NCBI GenBank assembly: GCA_002353485.1
Contig: DEJS01000019.1
Span: forward strand, 1-64,000
DNA: 64,000 nt
Direction: 5' to 3'
Source of the DNA: Prevotella sp. UBA2742
GTDB lineage: Bacteria > Bacteroidota > Bacteroidia > Bacteroidales > Bacteroidaceae
Shown here one piece after another: positions 8,626-16,000 of this stretch (its first letter is position 1; each line of letters opens with the position of its first letter). The notes beneath the pieces were generated by a model that was not told the origin of the DNA, did not search any database, and saw nothing but the letters and a program-made list of their open reading frames with translations. The position numbers and the translations under genes are program-made.

Positions 8626-8742
8626 TTATTTATTATACACACTATAACCTTCTATCTTTATTAAATTAGATAGTTTATCTCCATCAATTACTTTGATCCT
8701 TCCAGATGAAGGATCTACAATGACATCAGAAAGACAAAAATG
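8626..8742 (-). pseudogene. 3' remnant of an unidentified coding sequence
   Basis: Read on the minus strand this stretch ends in a convincing protein-like tail, 'VDPSSGRIKVIDGDKLSN' followed by 'LIKIEGYSVYNK' and a TAA at 8626-8628. Upstream the frame dissolves into 'gtgaatt' low-complexity sequence and a GC-rich palindrome (8778-8789), and there is no plausible start. It looks like the 3' end of a gene whose 5' part was deleted. The parent family is not recognised. Confidence 0.4.
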
Positions 8743-8848
8743 TGAATTTTGTGAATTGTGAATCGCCGGGCGTTTCAGGGGGCGCCCCCCGCAGACCGAC
8801 GCACAGTTTGAAAAACGCTGACGTCCCTTTTTTACGAGCCGTAAAGTG

Positions 8849-10099
8849 CTATCTTACCAGATATTTTTTACCGCTGTTGATGTAAAAACCCCGTGTGTGT
8901 GGCTTGGCAGAGAGTTGGCGACCATCCAGCGTGTACCAGGTGTTGTCCTGTGCATTGTTCTTCCGAACGGACGTAATGCCTGCCGTGTTGTTGAGGAAGG
9001 TCTTGAGTTCAGCGATGGAGGAGAGGGGGTAGCCCGACCTAGGCCAGAATAGGGCTCCATTCCAATAGCCGCTGGTAAAATCCTTGCTCCAGTCCTCTGT
9101 ACCCGTCTTGTTGATGATGCCGTTGAGGTTGTATTCCGGATACCACCAGAAGAGTCCTGTCACGCGCTCATGGGCATTGAGTGTTTCAATAAGTGCTTTT
9201 GTGAATTTCAGTTGTCCAGCGTCTGAGAGTGGGTATGTTGATGTGAAGTTAAAGTTAGCTCCAGCCAACTGATACTCGTACCCATATCCTGTTTCAACAA
9301 TCATGATTTGCTGGCCTGTGTAGGTTGTTTCCAACTGGGTTAGCAAGTTGTTGAACTTTGTAATCGAGTCGTGGAAGTCAGGATAATAACTAAGGCCAAT
9401 GATGTCATACTGAACGCCGGCAGCGGCCATTTGGGTATAGAAGGTTTTCACCATTTCGTAGTTGTGAAGTTCGGTATGCAACACGGTTCTGGCCTGTGGA
9501 CAAACCTCGTTGCAGGCTGCAATACCCTTCTTGATGAAGTTGATGAGATTGCTCCACGATGCGTTGCCGTTGCTGATTTGGCCAGTAGGGAACAGCATGC
9601 CGTCGGTAATCTCGTTGCCCACTTGTATGAAGTCGGGTGCAGCACCGGCACTGACCATCTGCTGCAGACAGTTCTTGGTATAATCGTAAACCTTGCTAGC
9701 CATCTGGTCTGCTGTGAGATTTTTCCATGCAGCAGGTGTACCATGCTGGCCAGGGTGCGTCCAAGTGTCGCTGTAGTGGAAGTCAAGCATAAGTGAGAAA
9801 CCGGCATCCTTGATACTTTTCCCAAGTGCCTTGACGTATTCCAAGTCCTGAATAGCTCCTTGTTTCTTCTCGTCGGCCGTAGCATTCGATGGGTCTACAA
9901 ACAGACGTACACGCATGGCGTTCCAGCCCTGTTGCTTGAAAAAGGTTAGTGGCTCTACATTATTCCCGTCCTTGTCTTTATAGACGGCACCTTCGTCCAC
10001 AAACTTCTTTAACATGGAGATGTCGCCGCCTACGTATTTCTGTGCTTGGGCAGCCATGCCGCAGAGGCAGCATAGTGCCAGTAATATTGTTTGCTTCAT
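8849..10099 (-). CDS. GH53 endo-beta-1,4-galactanase with T9SS-type C-terminal tail
   Basis: A 416-residue secreted enzyme that cleaves beta-1,4-galactan, the side chain of pectic rhamnogalacturonan I. A signal peptide (1-19) is followed by the GH53 barrel, beginning 'YVGGDISMLKKF'. The acid/base is Glu163 (QVGNEITDG) and the nucleophile Glu269 (IMIVETGYGY), both in the family contexts. The last ~40 residues ('WYTLDGRQL...GFYINSGKKYLVR') resemble a T9SS type A sorting tail, so the enzyme is probably exported to the surface by the SprA/PorT system also found in this window. It lies far from the other pectin enzymes at 27-39 kb. Confidence 0.92.
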   Translation of the reverse strand: MKQTILLALCCLCGMAAQAQKYVGGDISMLKKFVDEGAVYKDKDGNNVEPLTFFKQQGWNAMRVRLFVDPSNATADEKKQGAIQDLEYVKALGKSIKDAGFSLMLDFHYSDTWTHPGQHGTPAAWKNLTADQMASKVYDYTKNCLQQMVSAGAAPDFIQVGNEITDGMLFPTGQISNGNASWSNLINFIKKGIAACNEVCPQARTVLHTELHNYEMVKTFYTQMAAAGVQYDIIGLSYYPDFHDSITKFNNLLTQLETTYTGQQIMIVETGYGYEYQLAGANFNFTSTYPLSDAGQLKFTKALIETLNAHERVTGLFWWYPEYNLNGIINKTGTEDWSKDFTSGYWNGALFWPRSGYPLSSIAELKTFLNNTAGITSVRKNNAQDNTWYTLDGRQLSAKPHTRGFYINSGKKYLVR

Positions 10100-10124
10100 C
10101 TTTTTAATGCTTAATGTTCAATGT

Positions 10125-10325
10125 TCAACTCTTCTTATGACGGTTAGCCCGTTGCTCACGGTATTTGGCTTTCTGTCGGGCAGAGCCGCTGCCGTGGGCG
10201 CCGGTGATGTACTTTTTCTTCTTGGCCTTGGTCTTCACCTTGTCTTCCTCCTGGCGGGGCCCGCCGCCACGTCCGAAGTTGATGCCGTTGACAAGGATAT
10301 CCTCAAAGTCGCTTTCTTTACTCAT
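10125..10325 (-). CDS. Small basic protein of unknown function
   Basis: A 66-residue protein rich in Lys/Arg in its C-terminal half ('KTKAKKKKYITGAHGSGSAR') with a short acidic N-terminus. It has no signal peptide. The composition suggests RNA or nucleic-acid binding, but this is only inference. It sits between purH and the GH53 gene on the same strand, with 38 and 25 bp gaps, so it may be cotranscribed with purH. Confidence 0.55.
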   Translation of the reverse strand: MSKESDFEDILVNGINFGRGGGPRQEEDKVKTKAKKKKYITGAHGSGSARQKAKYREQRANRHKKS

Positions 10326-10363
10326 AGCGCATTAGCAAATTCGTTATTCTTCATGCTTCACTT

Positions 10364-11554
10364 TTAGTGGTGGAACAGACGTACGCCGGTGAAGGCCATG
10401 GCGATGCCGTACTTGTCGCAGGTCATGATGACATGGTCGTCGCGTACCGAGCCGCCGGCCTGAGCAATGTACTCCACGCCGCTCTTGTGGGCGCGCTCAA
10501 TGTTGTCGCCAAAGGGGAAGAAGGCATCGGAGCCGAGGGCTACACGGGTGTTCTGGGCTATCCATGCTTTCTTCTCTTCTAAGGTCAGCACCTCGGGCTG
10601 GCGGGTGAAGAACTGCTGCCATGCACCGTCGCGCAGCACGTCGTCGTGCTCGTCTTCAGAGATATACACGTCGATAGTGTTGTCACGGTCGGCGCGGCGG
10701 ATACCCTCCTTGAAGGGCAGGGCCATCACCTTCGGATGCTGGCGCAGCCACCATATGTCAGCCTTGTTGCCAGCCAGACGAGTGCAGTGGATACGGCTTT
10801 GTTGACCGGCACCGATACCGATGGCCTGACCGTCCTTGACGTAGCATACCGAGTTTGACTGTGTGTACTTCAGCGTGATGAGGGCGATGATAAGGTCGCG
10901 CTTGGCTTCGGGCGTAAAGGTCTTGTTCTGTGTGGGGATGTTCTCAAACAGGGCAGGGTCGTCCAGGCGAATCTCATTGCGACCCTGCTCGAAGGTCACG
11001 CCGAAGCACTGCTTGGTCTCTACGGGGGCAGGCTTGTAGGTGGGGTCTATTTTGATGACGTTATACGTGCCCTTGCGCTTGTCCTTGAGTATCTCGATGG
11101 CCTCAGGGGTATAGTCGGGGGCTATGACGCCGTCGCTGACTTCGCGCTTCAACAGCAGGGCGGTGGTGGCGTCGCAGGTGTCGCTGAGGGCTACGAAGTC
11201 GCCATACGACGACATGCGGTCGGCACCGCGGGCACGGGCGTAGGCACAGGCTACAGGACTGTCGTCCAAACCTTGCACGTCGCCGACAAAGTATATTTTC
11301 TTCAGTGTGTCGCTTAGGGGCAGTCCTACGGCGGCACCGGCAGGAGAGACATGCTTAAACGAAGCGGCTGCAGCAAGACCCGTGGCCTCCTTCAGCTCCT
11401 TTACAAGCTGCCATGCGTTCAGGGCGTCCAAGAAGTTGATGTAGCCAGGACGACCATTAATGACTTCGATGGGTAGTTCTTCTCCGTTCTGCATATAGAT
11501 ACGTGAGGGCTTTTGGTTTGGGTTGCAACCGTACTTTAACTGTAACTCTTTCAT
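10364..11554 (-). CDS. purH: AICAR transformylase (PurH-type, formyltransferase domain only)
   Basis: A 396-residue enzyme that transfers a formyl group to AICAR to give FAICAR, the penultimate step of IMP synthesis. It begins directly with the transformylase module ('MKELQLKYGCNPNQKPSRIY'), has 'ASFKHVSPAGAAVG' around the catalytic Lys-His pair, and ends in 'GIAMAFTGVRLFHH'. The N-terminal IMP cyclohydrolase domain of bifunctional PurH is absent, as in a known single-domain subfamily, so cyclisation must be carried out by another gene. A TACCTTTG box on the minus strand (11586-11593) gives a promoter divergent from the next gene. Confidence 0.9.
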   Translation of the reverse strand: MKELQLKYGCNPNQKPSRIYMQNGEELPIEVINGRPGYINFLDALNAWQLVKELKEATGLAAAASFKHVSPAGAAVGLPLSDTLKKIYFVGDVQGLDDSPVACAYARARGADRMSSYGDFVALSDTCDATTALLLKREVSDGVIAPDYTPEAIEILKDKRKGTYNVIKIDPTYKPAPVETKQCFGVTFEQGRNEIRLDDPALFENIPTQNKTFTPEAKRDLIIALITLKYTQSNSVCYVKDGQAIGIGAGQQSRIHCTRLAGNKADIWWLRQHPKVMALPFKEGIRRADRDNTIDVYISEDEHDDVLRDGAWQQFFTRQPEVLTLEEKKAWIAQNTRVALGSDAFFPFGDNIERAHKSGVEYIAQAGGSVRDDHVIMTCDKYGIAMAFTGVRLFHH

Positions 11555-11653
11555 ACTCTTTTTGTATTATTTTGGTTTCTGACTGCAAAGGTACGAAAAA
11601 TCTCTTAACTCTATGCCTTAAACTCCAAACTTTTTCGTATCTTTGCGGCCGAT

Positions 11654-11893
11654 ATGGAGAAAAAAAAACTTGCGTTGCGTAAGCTGCTGGAGGCAGTGGA
11701 GCACGAACTATTGAAGAAACCTAACCACAAGACACTGGACAGACTGTCGCTGCTGGCGGGTTTCCAGGACTGGGAGTCGTTCCAGAAAGCCTTGTATGGT
11801 GAGGGCGGCGAAACGGTCTATGGAGGACATAAGGACCGTTCTGAAAGTGTACATAAGGAGTCTGGAAACACAAAAGAGACACTCAGCCAGTGA
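11654..11893 (+). CDS. Small helical protein of unknown function
   Basis: A 79-residue protein that I do not recognise by function. The first 55 residues are predicted helical and highly charged, with a 'LDRLSLLAGFQDWESFQKAL' helix-turn-helix-like pattern; the tail is hydrophilic. A TATCTTTG box at 11638-11645 places the transcription start about 5 nt before the ATG, so the mRNA would be almost leaderless. The stop codon is inside the terminator hairpin at 11872-11904. Confidence 0.6.
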   Translation: MEKKKLALRKLLEAVEHELLKKPNHKTLDRLSLLAGFQDWESFQKALYGEGGETVYGGHKDRSESVHKESGNTKETLSQ

Positions 11894-11904
11894 GTGTCTC
11901 TTTT
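11872..11904. terminator. Rho-independent terminator
   Basis: A perfect 14-bp stem (11872-11885 with 11891-11904) with a 5-nt loop, flanked by A4 and T4, so it can stop transcription from the small plus-strand gene and, in reverse, from rplS. The TGA stop of the small gene is the first triplet of the right arm. Confidence 0.85.
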
Positions 11905-11953
11905 ATGTCGTGCAGGTTCACAATAAGTCGTGTCAAGTGCAAGGCAAGGGATA

Positions 11954-12319
11954 TTACTCCTTACCAGCCAGACCGCTACGCTTCTCCTTGATGCGTGCAG
12001 CCTTACCAGTGAGCTTGCGCAGATAGTAAAGCTTAGCGCGACGAACCTTACCAACCTTGTTCACCTCAATAGAGTCGATGTTGGGCGACTCAATGGGGAA
12101 GATACGCTCTACACCAACGGTGCCAGACATCTTACGAACAGTGAAGCGCTTTTTGTCACCGTGACCGCTAATCTTGATGACTACGCCACGATAGAGCTGG
12201 ATACGCTCCTTGGAACCCTCGATAATTTTGTAAGCGACAGTGATGGTGTCACCAGCCTTGAACTCTGGGAACTTCTTGCCGGTTGCAAATGCTTCTTCAG
12301 CAACTTTAATCAAATCCAT
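11954..12319 (-). CDS. rplS: 50S ribosomal protein L19
   Basis: A 121-residue large-subunit protein at the 30S-50S interface. The start is set at 12319 (MDLIKVAEEAF), which matches the family; the frame is open 41 codons upstream but that part is leader. Family motifs 'FKAGDTITVAYKI', 'YRGVVIKISG', 'FTVRKMSGTVGVERIFP' and 'RRAKLYYLR' are present. It stands alone rather than with rpsP-rimM-trmD. A promoter lies at 12413-12443, leaving an ~90-nt leader that could carry autoregulatory structure, not examined further. Confidence 0.97.
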   Translation of the reverse strand: MDLIKVAEEAFATGKKFPEFKAGDTITVAYKIIEGSKERIQLYRGVVIKISGHGDKKRFTVRKMSGTVGVERIFPIESPNIDSIEVNKVGKVRRAKLYYLRKLTGKAARIKEKRSGLAGKE

Positions 12320-12412
12320 TTTGCTTGATTCTTTAAATTTGTTGTATCGTTCCAACGCAACATAACAGGCCTCTCGATACTTCCTGCCAGCGATTGCGCC
12401 GAAAAGCGGGTG

Positions 12413-12443
12413 CAAAGGTACGAATAAGTGAGCAAAATACAAA
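12413..12443 (-). promoter_or_regulatory. Promoter of rplS
   Basis: On the minus strand TTTG (12440-12443) and TACCTTTG (12413-12420) are spaced 19 bp apart, matching the Bacteroidota consensus. Confidence 0.7.
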
Positions 12444-12546
12444 ATAAATTCCGATTTATTTTTATTTTCGAACGCAAAGTACCTTCGAAATTAGCATTTC
12501 AAAGGTACAACAAATAAATGAAATATGAAATATTAAAAGGGAAAAA

Positions 12547-12578
12547 TTTGCCTGAAAGGCTGTTTTTTTGTATCTTTG
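12547..12578 (+). promoter_or_regulatory. Promoter of the split 5'-nucleotidase operon
   Basis: TTTG at 12547-12550 and TATCTTTG at 12571-12578 with 20 bp between them. The ATG follows 19 bp after the -7 box. Confidence 0.75.
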
Positions 12579-12597
12579 CACCATAAAAACTACAACA

Positions 12598-13368
12598 ATG
12601 AGTAGAAAAACATTATTCTTATCTCTTTTTGCGGGTGTGCTGACGTTCACTTCATGCAAGTCACACTACGAAGTGGCTGCTGTTCAACGCAGCGTTATCA
12701 TGGTCGATGCCCGCTATGATGTTCAGCCCGACCAGAGGGCTGCCGAGTTTCTCAAACCTTATAAGCATATTGTCGATAGCATCATGGGTCCCGTGGTAGG
12801 ACGCTCGGCCAAATATATGACGGCGCAGCGCCCAGAGGGTAACCTCTCTAACCTGCTGGCCGACATCATGGTGTGGGCCGCTAAGGACTATGGCGAGACG
12901 GTTGATATGGGTGTCTATAATATGGGTGGTGTCAGGGCTGACCTGCCTAAGGGTGAGATTACCTATGGTGACGTGCTTGACATTGCACCTTTTGAAAACA
13001 AGATTGCTTTCTGTACCTTGAAAGGAAGCGACCTCTTGCAACTGTTCCGTGAAATGGCTGCAGTGGGTGGCGAGGGAGTCAGTCATTCCGTACGTATGGT
13101 TATCAGCCAGGATAAAAAGCTTGTCAGCGTAACTCTCAACGGGGAACCTATAGACGAGAAGCGGGACTATCGTCTGGCAACTATCGATTATCTGTTGGGT
13201 GGTACGGACAAGATGGAGACATTTAAAAAGGGAACAAATATTAACTCACCGCAGGATGCTGCCAACAATACCCGTTTTATTATTATGGACTATTTCCGTA
13301 ATGAGACAAAACAGGGACGTGTGGTGGATGCCGACATAGAAGGACGTGTTGTAGTAGAGAAAAAATAA
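12598..13368 (+). CDS. 5'-nucleotidase C-terminal (substrate-binding) domain lipoprotein
   Basis: A 256-residue lipoprotein. The start at 12598 gives a classical lipoprotein signal (MSRKTLFLSLFAG... ending TSC), cleaved before Cys19. The body is the UshA C-terminal domain: 'NLLADIMVWA', the nucleoside-recognition 'NMGGVRADLPKGEITYGDV' and 'APFENKI'. In UshA-type enzymes this domain is fused after the metallophosphatase; here it is a separate gene placed first, and the phosphatase follows after 17 bp. The two products probably work together in periplasmic nucleotide hydrolysis. Confidence 0.88.
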   Translation: MSRKTLFLSLFAGVLTFTSCKSHYEVAAVQRSVIMVDARYDVQPDQRAAEFLKPYKHIVDSIMGPVVGRSAKYMTAQRPEGNLSNLLADIMVWAAKDYGETVDMGVYNMGGVRADLPKGEITYGDVLDIAPFENKIAFCTLKGSDLLQLFREMAAVGGEGVSHSVRMVISQDKKLVSVTLNGEPIDEKRDYRLATIDYLLGGTDKMETFKKGTNINSPQDAANNTRFIIMDYFRNETKQGRVVDADIEGRVVVEKK

Positions 13369-13385
13369 TAAGATAGGAGATTACG

Positions 13386-14237
13386 ATGATGAAAACAAGA
13401 TATATTTTCGTGGTGTTGCTGATGCTGCTGACACTTGGAGCACAGGCAAAGAAACATAAGCAACTGGTAATTCTTCACACCAACGATACCCACTCTCAGA
13501 TTTTGCCTATCAGCACGCAACTTCCTGACACGATGAAGGCTGGTAGAGGAGGGTTCCTGCGTCGTATTGCCATGCTGAAGGAAGAGAGAGCCAAGAATCC
13601 AGACCTGTTGTATTTTGACTCTGGTGATTTCTTCCAGGGCTCTGCCTATTTCACGTTGTTTAAGGGTGAAGTGGAAGTGGGACTGATGAACCAGATGGGA
13701 ATTGATGCTGCCACCATTGGCAACCATGAATTCGACAATGGGCTTGACAATATGGCCGAAATCTTTAGAATGGCTAATTTCCCCATAGTTTGTGCTAATC
13801 TTGACTTTACAGGAACCGTTGTCGAAGGACTGGTCAAACCCTATGTGATTATTAAGAGGAACGGACTGAAGATAGGTGTCTTCGGACTTTCACCTAAGCT
13901 TAAAGGATTGGTGTCTGGCAAGAATTGTGTCGGGGTAAAGTATTTGGACCCAGCAAAGGTCGCATTGGAAACGGCTACGATGCTGAAAGAGAAGGAAAAG
14001 TGCGACATGGTAATTTGTATCTCACACCTTGGGTGGGAGAGCAATCGTGGTGAGGACGACCTCTATATGATTGAGCGTTCGGCCAACATCGACCTCGTTC
14101 TTGGGGGACATACCCATACCTTCTTCAGACAGCTGGAGTATCACAAAAATATGAAGGGGCAACGGGTACCTGTCGATCAGAACGGAAAGAGTGGTTGTAT
14201 CATAGGAAGGATGGTAGTCGATTTTCACTCGAAGTAA
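13386..14237 (+). CDS. 5'-nucleotidase N-terminal metallophosphatase domain protein
   Basis: A 283-residue secreted metallophosphatase. A signal peptide (about 1-20) is followed by the five metal-binding blocks of the calcineurin-like/UshA fold: 'LVILHTNDTHSQ', 'YFDSGDFFQGS', 'TIGNHEFDNG', 'CISHLGWES' and 'LGGHTHTFF'. The C-terminal substrate domain is encoded by the preceding gene. The start may be at 13386 or 13389 (two consecutive Met). The 3' end overlaps the convergent porT-like gene by 13 bp. Confidence 0.9.
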   Translation: MMKTRYIFVVLLMLLTLGAQAKKHKQLVILHTNDTHSQILPISTQLPDTMKAGRGGFLRRIAMLKEERAKNPDLLYFDSGDFFQGSAYFTLFKGEVEVGLMNQMGIDAATIGNHEFDNGLDNMAEIFRMANFPIVCANLDFTGTVVEGLVKPYVIIKRNGLKIGVFGLSPKLKGLVSGKNCVGVKYLDPAKVALETATMLKEKEKCDMVICISHLGWESNRGEDDLYMIERSANIDLVLGGHTHTFFRQLEYHKNMKGQRVPVDQNGKSGCIIGRMVVDFHSK

Positions 14238-14974
14238 AACGTAAGTACTATCATCTTCGACTGCGCGTTGCGTACCGATTCGGCATAAGGCCGTAGGTTG
14301 GCATCGCGCAGTTCGCTTTTATGGTTCTGGTCGAGGGCATCGCCCAGGCCGAAACAGAACTTCAGTTCGGGTATCAGCTTAAAGAATGGCAGATAGAAGT
14401 CGCAGCCTATGCCGACTTCAACCATTGTGCTGTATCGTTTCAGCCTGATGATATCAGACTCATTACCCGTCAGGTTCACCATAGGGTTGATGCCGGCCAT
14501 GATGTATGGACGGTGGTTGTTCCATCTGGGCGCAGCAAACTTCAGGTCGATAGGTAGTGAGACATAAGTATTCTTTAGGTCTTGCGTCTGTGTGAAAGAG
14601 CGTCCTTCCTCATCGGTTTTCTTCGTGTTTAGGAAAGTGAGGTGTTTAGCTCCAAACTGCATCTGGGGGGTGAAGCGTAGCGAGAAATTGTTGCTAAGTC
14701 GCCACTCTGCTAATACTCCTACCGTAAAGCCGGGATTCCAACGGTCAGCATCAGTCAGCACCAGTTCGTCGTGAGCGGTACCGTCTTCATCTATCAGCGT
14801 CTGCGGACCTACGTTCTCGAACTCGATATCTTGGAGATTAATACCTACCAGAATGCCGAAGTGTAACTGACGCAGGTCTATGTAGGGCTTGTTCTGCACC
14901 CTGCGGTCGCTCTGTGCTTGGCTGTAACCGATCGAAAGACTGGCTATGATTAGCAATAGAAATGTTCTCTTCAT
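14225..14974 (-). CDS. porT: PorT-like outer membrane beta-barrel protein (T9SS)
   Basis: A 249-residue outer membrane barrel with a signal peptide (1-20, ending SQAQ), alternating hydrophobic strands and a C-terminal aromatic residue pattern (MIVLTFYFE). The size, 'LHFGILVGINLQDIEF' opening and barrel layout match the PorT family, a component needed for type IX secretion in Porphyromonas. The symbol rests on this resemblance; a generic porin-family barrel is the alternative. sprA is at 43-50 kb of the same window. It converges on, and overlaps by 13 bp, the nucleotidase gene. Confidence 0.7.
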   Translation of the reverse strand: MKRTFLLLIIASLSIGYSQAQSDRRVQNKPYIDLRQLHFGILVGINLQDIEFENVGPQTLIDEDGTAHDELVLTDADRWNPGFTVGVLAEWRLSNNFSLRFTPQMQFGAKHLTFLNTKKTDEEGRSFTQTQDLKNTYVSLPIDLKFAAPRWNNHRPYIMAGINPMVNLTGNESDIIRLKRYSTMVEVGIGCDFYLPFFKLIPELKFCFGLGDALDQNHKSELRDANLRPYAESVRNAQSKMIVLTFYFE

Positions 14975-15145
14975 ATTATATATACTATAACGCTCAGCCG
15001 CTTTATTTATTATTTCGACTACGTATAAATTGAGAGTTAGGCGGAAAATAGTCTACCAAAAGTTAGGTATATCTCGAAATTTATGTTTATCTTTGCATCA
15101 TCAAAAGTAAGTATTAACATATTAATTATTTAAATTTATAAGATT

Positions 15146-15313
15146 ATGGCATACGTAATTGGTGACGACTGCATCGCATGTGGCACATGTATCGATGAGT
15201 GCCCCGCAGGAGCTATCTCTGAGGGCGAAAAGTATTCTATCAACCCCGATGTTTGCACAGAGTGCGGCACATGCGCTGACGTTTGTCCGTCAGAAGCTAT
15301 CAGTCTTCCCTAA
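15146..15313 (+). CDS. 2[4Fe-4S] ferredoxin
   Basis: A 55-residue clostridial-type ferredoxin, an electron carrier for pyruvate:ferredoxin oxidoreductase, hydrogenase or similar anaerobic enzymes. Two cluster-binding sets are complete: Cys9-x2-Cys12-x2-Cys15-x3-Cys19-Pro and Cys37-x2-Cys40-x2-Cys43-x3-Cys47-Pro. A TATCTTTG box at 15088-15095 gives it its own promoter with a ~45-nt leader, and a strong terminator follows at 15350, so it is a single-gene transcript. Confidence 0.95.
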   Translation: MAYVIGDDCIACGTCIDECPAGAISEGEKYSINPDVCTECGTCADVCPSEAISLP

Positions 15314-15349
15314 AGGAAAGTACTGATTTTTATGTGGTTAAAAACGGAT

Positions 15350-15372
15350 GGGCTGCCCCAGTGGGGTAGCCC
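15350..15372 (+). terminator. Terminator of the ferredoxin gene
   Basis: GGGCTGCCCC (15350-15359) pairs with GGGGTAGCCC (15363-15372), one G-T pair, with a 3-nt loop, followed by a T-rich stretch. Confidence 0.85.
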
Positions 15373-15393
15373 TTCTTATTTGCTTGTTGCCTC

Positions 15394-15993
15394 TCACTTC
15401 GTAGTATGGGGTGAGGGCTCGAGTGCTTGAAGTCTTCGCCTGTAGTATTGAACTCTATGTGGTTCGTCCTTCAGCGTATAGTGTTCAATAAGAGCTTCTA
15501 AGCTTTGTTTCAATACGCTGGTCTCATCGGCATCAAGGGTAGGACGTTGATTGGCGTAACGTACGAAGTATTCGTAGTCGTAGTAGTATAGTAGTGATGT
15601 GTCGCCGGTACAGAATAGTTTCCGGGCGTAGCTGCGGGCCAGGTCTGTCTGGTGTAGTTCCGTGGTACTGAAGAATGCCAGTCTATAGAAGGGTAAGTGG
15701 TCTGCGCGACGTTGAATCCCGTATAGGGCGACATCGATAGTCTTTTGGTACTCCTGCTTGAAGAAGGCTGACATTGCATAGTTGGTTAGGTCACGTATAG
15801 ACATTCGGGCTGTATCAGCATTCTCGTATGCCTCAAGGGCTTTGTCGAAGTTATTGCTTTCAAAGAAGGCTCGAGCAAGTGCCGTTGAGTACACCTCTTC
15901 AAGCAAAGAGTCTGTTGCCTCCGTCCGAGGTGCTTCTTGTGCGAAGCTGTTCAGACAGAGGCAACAGAATAATGTTATGAGAATTATAGCCAA
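15394..15993 (-). CDS. Small secreted TPR-like protein, end of the tonB operon
   Basis: A 199-residue periplasmic protein with a signal peptide (1-18, CLCLNSFAQ). Helical repeats such as 'ALARAFFESNNFDKALEAYENA' resemble tetratricopeptide repeats, indicating a protein-interaction scaffold. It follows the larger TPR gene after only 7 bp and is the last gene of the exbB-to-TPR operon. Function is inferred only from this context. Confidence 0.7.
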   Translation of the reverse strand: MAIILITLFCCLCLNSFAQEAPRTEATDSLLEEVYSTALARAFFESNNFDKALEAYENADTARMSIRDLTNYAMSAFFKQEYQKTIDVALYGIQRRADHLPFYRLAFFSTTELHQTDLARSYARKLFCTGDTSLLYYYDYEYFVRYANQRPTLDADETSVLKQSLEALIEHYTLKDEPHRVQYYRRRLQALEPSPHTTK

Positions 15994-16000
15994 AGGCTGT

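Noticed and set aside
12320..12442. 41-residue N-terminal extension of L19
   Set aside because: The known L19 start is at 12319, and the extension would run into the promoter region.
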